Shown here: piece after piece, positions 5,218-8,257 of the stretch | Numbering within the stretch: position 1 is the stretch's first letter | Layout: the number at the start of each line of letters is the position of its first letter | Assembly (NCBI GenBank): GCA_027003085.1 | Contig: JALWYR010000030.1 | Span: forward strand, 1 to 8,257 | Direction of reading: 5' to 3' | Length of the DNA: 8,257 bases | Source of the DNA: Flavobacteriales bacterium | Lineage (GTDB): Bacteria; Bacteroidota; Bacteroidia; Flavobacteriales; Flavobacteriaceae | Translations under genes and position numbers: made by a program | The notes under the pieces: model-generated | Seen by the model: the letters and a program-made list of their open reading frames with translations, nothing else | Database searches by the model: none | Told to the model about the DNA's origin: nothing

Positions 5218-6722
5218 GATTTGTAGATTTTAAGGCGGGTACCGGGTTTGAGTTTGGTCCCCTTGATCCCGTTCCAACGCTGCAAATCTTGTACCGAAAC
5301 GCGATATTTGCGTGAAATCTGCCATAATGAATCACCTTTGCGCACCGTATGGTAGATAATGGTTCCGCCACGGGCAGGTTTCAGTTGTTTTTTTGGGGAT
5401 TTGGTTTGTGAAGCATATACCGGTTGGCGGGTGTAGATGCGCAATTTTTGTCCTACACGCAACCGGGTGCTTCGCAAATGGTTCCAACGCATGATTTTGC
5501 GAACCGAAGTATGATATCTACGGGCAATGCGACCCAAATAATCACCCGGGCGAACGCGGTAAACAATGTAGGTGGGTAATTTGTAGAATTTGGGCAAAGG
5601 TTTTTCCTTTTTATCCCAGTCGGCCTGAACGGCGGCATAGATTTGCGGTTCGTAGGCCTTGAAGCGTTGGGCAAGCTCGTAAGGCAATCGGAGAATATAG
5701 CTTTTTTCGGGCACGTAGGGTACAATGTTGAGCCGGTAGGCCGGATTAAGGAATTCCAATTCCGCCACCGGAATACCGAACAAACGGTGCAATTGGTCGA
5801 AGGAGACGGACTGACGCACGCGTATGGTGTCGGTCAGAATAAAATCGTAAGGAATTTTTCGGGGTTTGATGCCATAATAATCCTTGTAGGCATACAGGAA
5901 CCACACGGCCTGAAATTGGGGTACATAACCGGCGGTTTCGCGTGGCAAAAAGGGGCGCAGGTTCCAATAGTTCCGGTAGCCGCCCGAGCGACGTATGGCT
6001 TTGCTCACGTTGCCCGGCCCCGAGTTGTAGGCGGCCAACACCAAGTTCCAATCCTTAAAAAGCCCGTAGAGTTCGTTCAAATGGTCGCAAGCGGCTTGCG
6101 TGGAGCGTTCGGGCGACATGCGTTCATCCAAATACGAAGTTATTTCCAATCCGTAACGTTTGCCCGTAAAATACATGAATTGCCAAAGTCCGCGGGCGCC
6201 CATACGCGATTCGGCACGGGGATTCAAAGCCGATTCAATGATGGGGAGAAATTTGATTTCGAGCGGTAAATTGTTTTTGTCCAAATAGGATTCGAACAGC
6301 GGAAAATAATAATGTTCGGCCTGACCGAATATTTTTTCCAAATATTTTTTTCGTTTGGTCAAATAGAATTTAATCACCGACACCAGTCCCGGATGATAGA
6401 CAATTTCGATGGGTGATGTGGCATTGAGGCGTTCGATTTGTATGCGCAATGTGTCATCATTAATCGTAACGGGTATTTGTAAACTGTCGCCATCCACCGC
6501 CAAGGTATCCACCGGTTCCCACACATAATGACTGCCGTCGGGGTTATAGAAACCGCGATACCACAAACTGTCGGCACGTGTAAGCGAATCGGTCAGGATG
6601 GTGTGCAGGGCATCTAAACTGCGGACATAGGTCAGCGTGTCGGCCGGATTTGGGTTTTGGGCCGGGGCTTTGACAAACAGACCGGAAATAACAATTACGA
6701 TAAAACTTCTAATCCATTTCAT
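5214..6722 (-). CDS. LysM-containing lytic transglycosylase (MltD-like)
   Basis: The predicted periplasmic enzyme cleaves the MurNAc-GlcNAc bond of peptidoglycan to give 1,6-anhydro ends. Of 502 residues, 1-21 form a Sec signal peptide (IRSFIVIVISGLFVKAPA); no lipobox Cys is seen. Residues ~135-285 are an SLT (GH23) domain: catalytic Glu163 in LPIIESALNP, then GARGLWQFM (175-183), AYNSGPGNV (231-239) and ETAGYVPQF (262-270). A linker leads to two LysM peptidoglycan-binding domains at ~385-431 (YRVRPGDYLGRIARRYHT) and ~457-500 (HTVRKGDSLWQISRKY). This is the MltD domain order. The gene begins 16 bases after the pgk stop and overlaps the lipoprotein gene by 4 bases, so the three are probably co-transcribed. 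Confidence 0.94.
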   Translation of the reverse strand: MKWIRSFIVIVISGLFVKAPAQNPNPADTLTYVRSLDALHTILTDSLTRADSLWYRGFYNPDGSHYVWEPVDTLAVDGDSLQIPVTINDDTLRIQIERLNATSPIEIVYHPGLVSVIKFYLTKRKKYLEKIFGQAEHYYFPLFESYLDKNNLPLEIKFLPIIESALNPRAESRMGARGLWQFMYFTGKRYGLEITSYLDERMSPERSTQAACDHLNELYGLFKDWNLVLAAYNSGPGNVSKAIRRSGGYRNYWNLRPFLPRETAGYVPQFQAVWFLYAYKDYYGIKPRKIPYDFILTDTIRVRQSVSFDQLHRLFGIPVAELEFLNPAYRLNIVPYVPEKSYILRLPYELAQRFKAYEPQIYAAVQADWDKKEKPLPKFYKLPTYIVYRVRPGDYLGRIARRYHTSVRKIMRWNHLRSTRLRVGQKLRIYTRQPVYASQTKSPKKQLKPARGGTIIYHTVRKGDSLWQISRKYRVSVQDLQRWNGIKGTKLKPGTRLKIYKS

Positions 6723-6738
6723 TCATCCATCGATTTTT

Positions 6739-7929
6739 TTATTCTTCTTCCAGGGCCTTGATGCCCGGAAGTTCTTTACCTTCGAGCATTTCGAGCATGG
6801 CACCGCCACCGGTGGAAACGTAACTCACCTTACCGGCCAAGTTGTATTTTTCCAAAGCGGCCACCGAATCGCCGCCGCCCACCACGGTAAAAGCACCGTT
6901 TTGGGTAGCTTCGGCCAAAGCGCGTGCAATGGCAACAGTGCCTTCGGCAAAAGGTTCCATTTCGAACACACCTGCCGGGCCGTTCCAAAGCACCGTTTTG
7001 GATTGGTTCACCACCCGGGCGATTTGTTCCCTGGTTTCGGGGCCGATGTCCAGCCCCATCCATCCGCCGGGAATGTTGTCGGCCGGGACAATGTGCGTTT
7101 GTGCGTCGGGCGCAAAACGGTCGGCTGCCACTACATCAACGGGTAAGAGCAGGTGAATATTGTTTTCCTTGGCTTTTTCCAGGATTTTGCGGGCGGTTTC
7201 CACATAATCGTCTTCCACCAATGATTTACCCGTGGGATAACCCAGTGCTTTCAGGAAGGTGAAGGCCATTCCGCCCACAATGATCAAGTTGTCCACCACA
7301 TTGAGCAAGTTTTCCAACACGCCTATTTTGCTGGAAACCTTGGCACCGCCGATGATGGCCGTTACCGGATGACGGGCTTCGGTTAAAAGTTTTCGGATGG
7401 TGTTTGCTTCGCTTGCCAAGAGGTAGCCAGCGGCTTTGCGGCCGGGGAAGTAGCGGGCAATTACGGCCGTGGAGGCGTGGGCGCGGTGTGCCGTACCGAA
7501 GGCATCATTGACATAGATATCGCCCAAGCGGGCCAATTCGCGGGCAAAACCGGGGTCGCCTTTTTTTTCGCGCGGGTCGAAGCGCAGGTTTTCCAGTAGC
7601 AATATTTGCCCGAAGGGCAAATCGTTGGCGGCTTTTTCGGCTTGGGGGCCGGTTATTTCGGGTGAAAAACGCACCGGAACACCGAGCACTTTTTCAACGG
7701 CAGGAACAATATGTTTCAAGCTCAGCTTTTCGTCCCGTTCTTTGGGCCGGCCCAAGTGGGACATCAACACGGCTTTTCCGCCGTCGTTCAGGATTTTGAG
7801 AATGGTGGGTTTGGCGCGGCGAATCCGTGTAGGGTCGGTAACAATGCCGTTTTCGTCCAAGGGAACATTAAAATCCACACGGACCAATGCGGTTTTTCCT
7901 TTAAAATTAAAATCATCAACGGTTTTCAT
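6739..7929 (-). CDS. pgk: Phosphoglycerate kinase
   Basis: It makes ATP and 3-phosphoglycerate from 1,3-bisphosphoglycerate and ADP in glycolysis, reversibly in gluconeogenesis. The product is 396 residues, typical for bacteria. Motifs: RVDFNVPL (17-24), SHLGRP (57-62) and ENLRFDPRE (113-121) of the substrate-binding N-lobe, NDAFGTAHRAHAS (141-153), GGAKVSSK (194-201), WNGPAGVFE (315-323) and the nucleotide-site GGGDSVAA (351-358) and STGGGAMLE (372-380). The frame extends 13 codons upstream to 7968, but that part lies in the ompA terminator hairpin; the ATG at 7929, MKTVDDFNFKGK, matches the family start. It is the first gene of an apparent operon with the transglycosylase and the DUF4837 lipoprotein. 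A weak promoter match overlaps the terminator (see 7956-7986). Confidence 0.97.
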   Translation of the reverse strand: MKTVDDFNFKGKTALVRVDFNVPLDENGIVTDPTRIRRAKPTILKILNDGGKAVLMSHLGRPKERDEKLSLKHIVPAVEKVLGVPVRFSPEITGPQAEKAANDLPFGQILLLENLRFDPREKKGDPGFARELARLGDIYVNDAFGTAHRAHASTAVIARYFPGRKAAGYLLASEANTIRKLLTEARHPVTAIIGGAKVSSKIGVLENLLNVVDNLIIVGGMAFTFLKALGYPTGKSLVEDDYVETARKILEKAKENNIHLLLPVDVVAADRFAPDAQTHIVPADNIPGGWMGLDIGPETREQIARVVNQSKTVLWNGPAGVFEMEPFAEGTVAIARALAEATQNGAFTVVGGGDSVAALEKYNLAGKVSYVSTGGGAMLEMLEGKELPGIKALEEE

Positions 7930-7942
7930 ATCACACATCATT

Positions 7943-7981
7943 AAAAAAAGACAGGTAAAACTAAGCATTTTACCTGTCTTT
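7943..7981 (-). terminator. Rho-independent terminator of the OmpA-family gene
   Basis: A perfect 14-bp stem (7968-7981 with 7947-7960) with a 7-base loop (TGCTTAG on the minus strand) runs into an uninterrupted T-run down to 7943. It starts 22 bases after the OmpA-family stop codon and ends 13 bases before the pgk ATG. On the plus strand only a short TTT follows, so it should act mainly on minus-strand transcripts. Confidence 0.92.
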
Positions 7982-7986
7982 GAAAA
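7956..7986 (-). promoter_or_regulatory. Possible pgk promoter inside the terminator hairpin
   Basis: On the minus strand TTTT (7986-7983), a 19-base spacer and TAGTTTTA (7963-7956) differ from TTTG-N19-TAnnTTTG at one base in each element. Transcription would begin near 7950, after most of the hairpin, so the new transcript would escape termination. No better promoter exists between ompA and pgk. Confidence 0.35.
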
Positions 7987-8003
7987 GGATTAATCGGGTA
8001 ATC

Positions 8004-8257
8004 TTATTCTTCGGCCGGTTGGCCGGATTGTTCTTGGTTTTCGTTTACGATGATAAAGTCCGAACGGCGGTTTTCCTGATGTTGTTCTTTGGTACAGCTT
8101 CCACAAGGGCTACATTTGATTTTGGGGTCAGTTTCGCCGCGGCCTTCCCAGGTCAGACGCGATGCATCGATGCCCTTGGAAATGATGTACTGAACGGTGG
8201 ATTTGGCCCGTTTTTCGGACAATTGTTGGTTATAAGCCACCGAGCCGCGGCAGTCGG
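8004..8257 (-). CDS. OmpA-family protein, C-terminal peptidoglycan-binding domain (5' end outside window)
   Basis: Only the last ~83 residues are present; the frame runs to the window edge, and the GTG at 8240 is an internal Val, not a start. The sequence DCRGSVAYNQQLSEKRAKS is the core of the OmpA/Pal/MotB domain, with the Asp and the Arg of KRAKS corresponding to the two residues that bind diaminopimelate in peptidoglycan. GIDASRLTWEGRGETDP and the closing HQENRRSDFIIV complete the fold. Four cysteines, one in DCRGS and three in KCSPCGSC, could pair as disulfides, an arrangement I associate with PD40/TPR-OmpA envelope proteins of this phylum. The tail is acidic (EQSGQPAEE). The upstream domains, and hence the exact role, cannot be seen. 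Confidence 0.88.
   Translation of the reverse strand, partial: DCRGSVAYNQQLSEKRAKSTVQYIISKGIDASRLTWEGRGETDPKIKCSPCGSCTKEQHQENRRSDFIIVNENQEQSGQPAEE

Noticed and set aside
7930..7968. 13-residue N-terminal extension of Pgk
   Set aside because: The extension is encoded by the terminator hairpin and T-run; the ATG at 7929 matches the conserved Pgk start.

Overview
The window looks like chromosomal DNA from a member of the Bacteroidota. Four things point there: a type IX secretion (T9SS) C-terminal sorting domain, a DUF4837-type lipoprotein, a bacteroidotal-type geranylgeranylglyceryl phosphate synthase homologue, and promoters of the phylum's own kind (-7 TAnnTTTG, with a TTTG about 19-22 bases upstream). 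Good Shine-Dalgarno sequences are not evident, which also fits. I cannot name the genus.

Layout from left to right. (1) 1-1187, plus strand: the 3' part of a secreted T9SS cargo protein with W-rich repeats, ending in a strong terminator (1221-1254). (2) 1235-1915, minus strand: a GGGP-synthase-family prenyltransferase that converges on it; its stop codon lies in the loop of that terminator. (3) 1916-2688: about 700 bases with no credible gene. It is very GC-rich, full of stem-loops and short degenerate repeats, and interrupted by an AT-rich patch with a 7-base tandem repeat. Two copies of a roughly 90-base unit carry the same apical hairpin on stems of different sequence. This is the least explained part of the window. 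(4) 2689-3045, minus strand: a tRNA operon (promoter, Lys-TTT, Lys-TTT, Leu-GAG, terminator). (5) 3115-4248, plus strand: fabD (malonyl-CoA:ACP transacylase), then tatA with its own promoter. (6) 4255-7929, minus strand: an apparent operon pgk - LysM lytic transglycosylase (MltD-like) - DUF4837 lipoprotein, with gaps of 16 bases and a 4-base ATGA overlap. (7) 8004-8257, minus strand: the 3' end of an OmpA-family gene, closed by a perfect 14-bp terminator hairpin just before pgk.

Most genes are housekeeping: glycolysis (pgk), fatty acid synthesis (fabD), translation (tRNAs), protein export (tatA), and envelope construction (transglycosylase, lipoprotein, OmpA-type peptidoglycan anchor). The accessory parts are the T9SS repeat protein and the GC-rich structured island. 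No transposase, integrase, CRISPR array or phage gene was seen.
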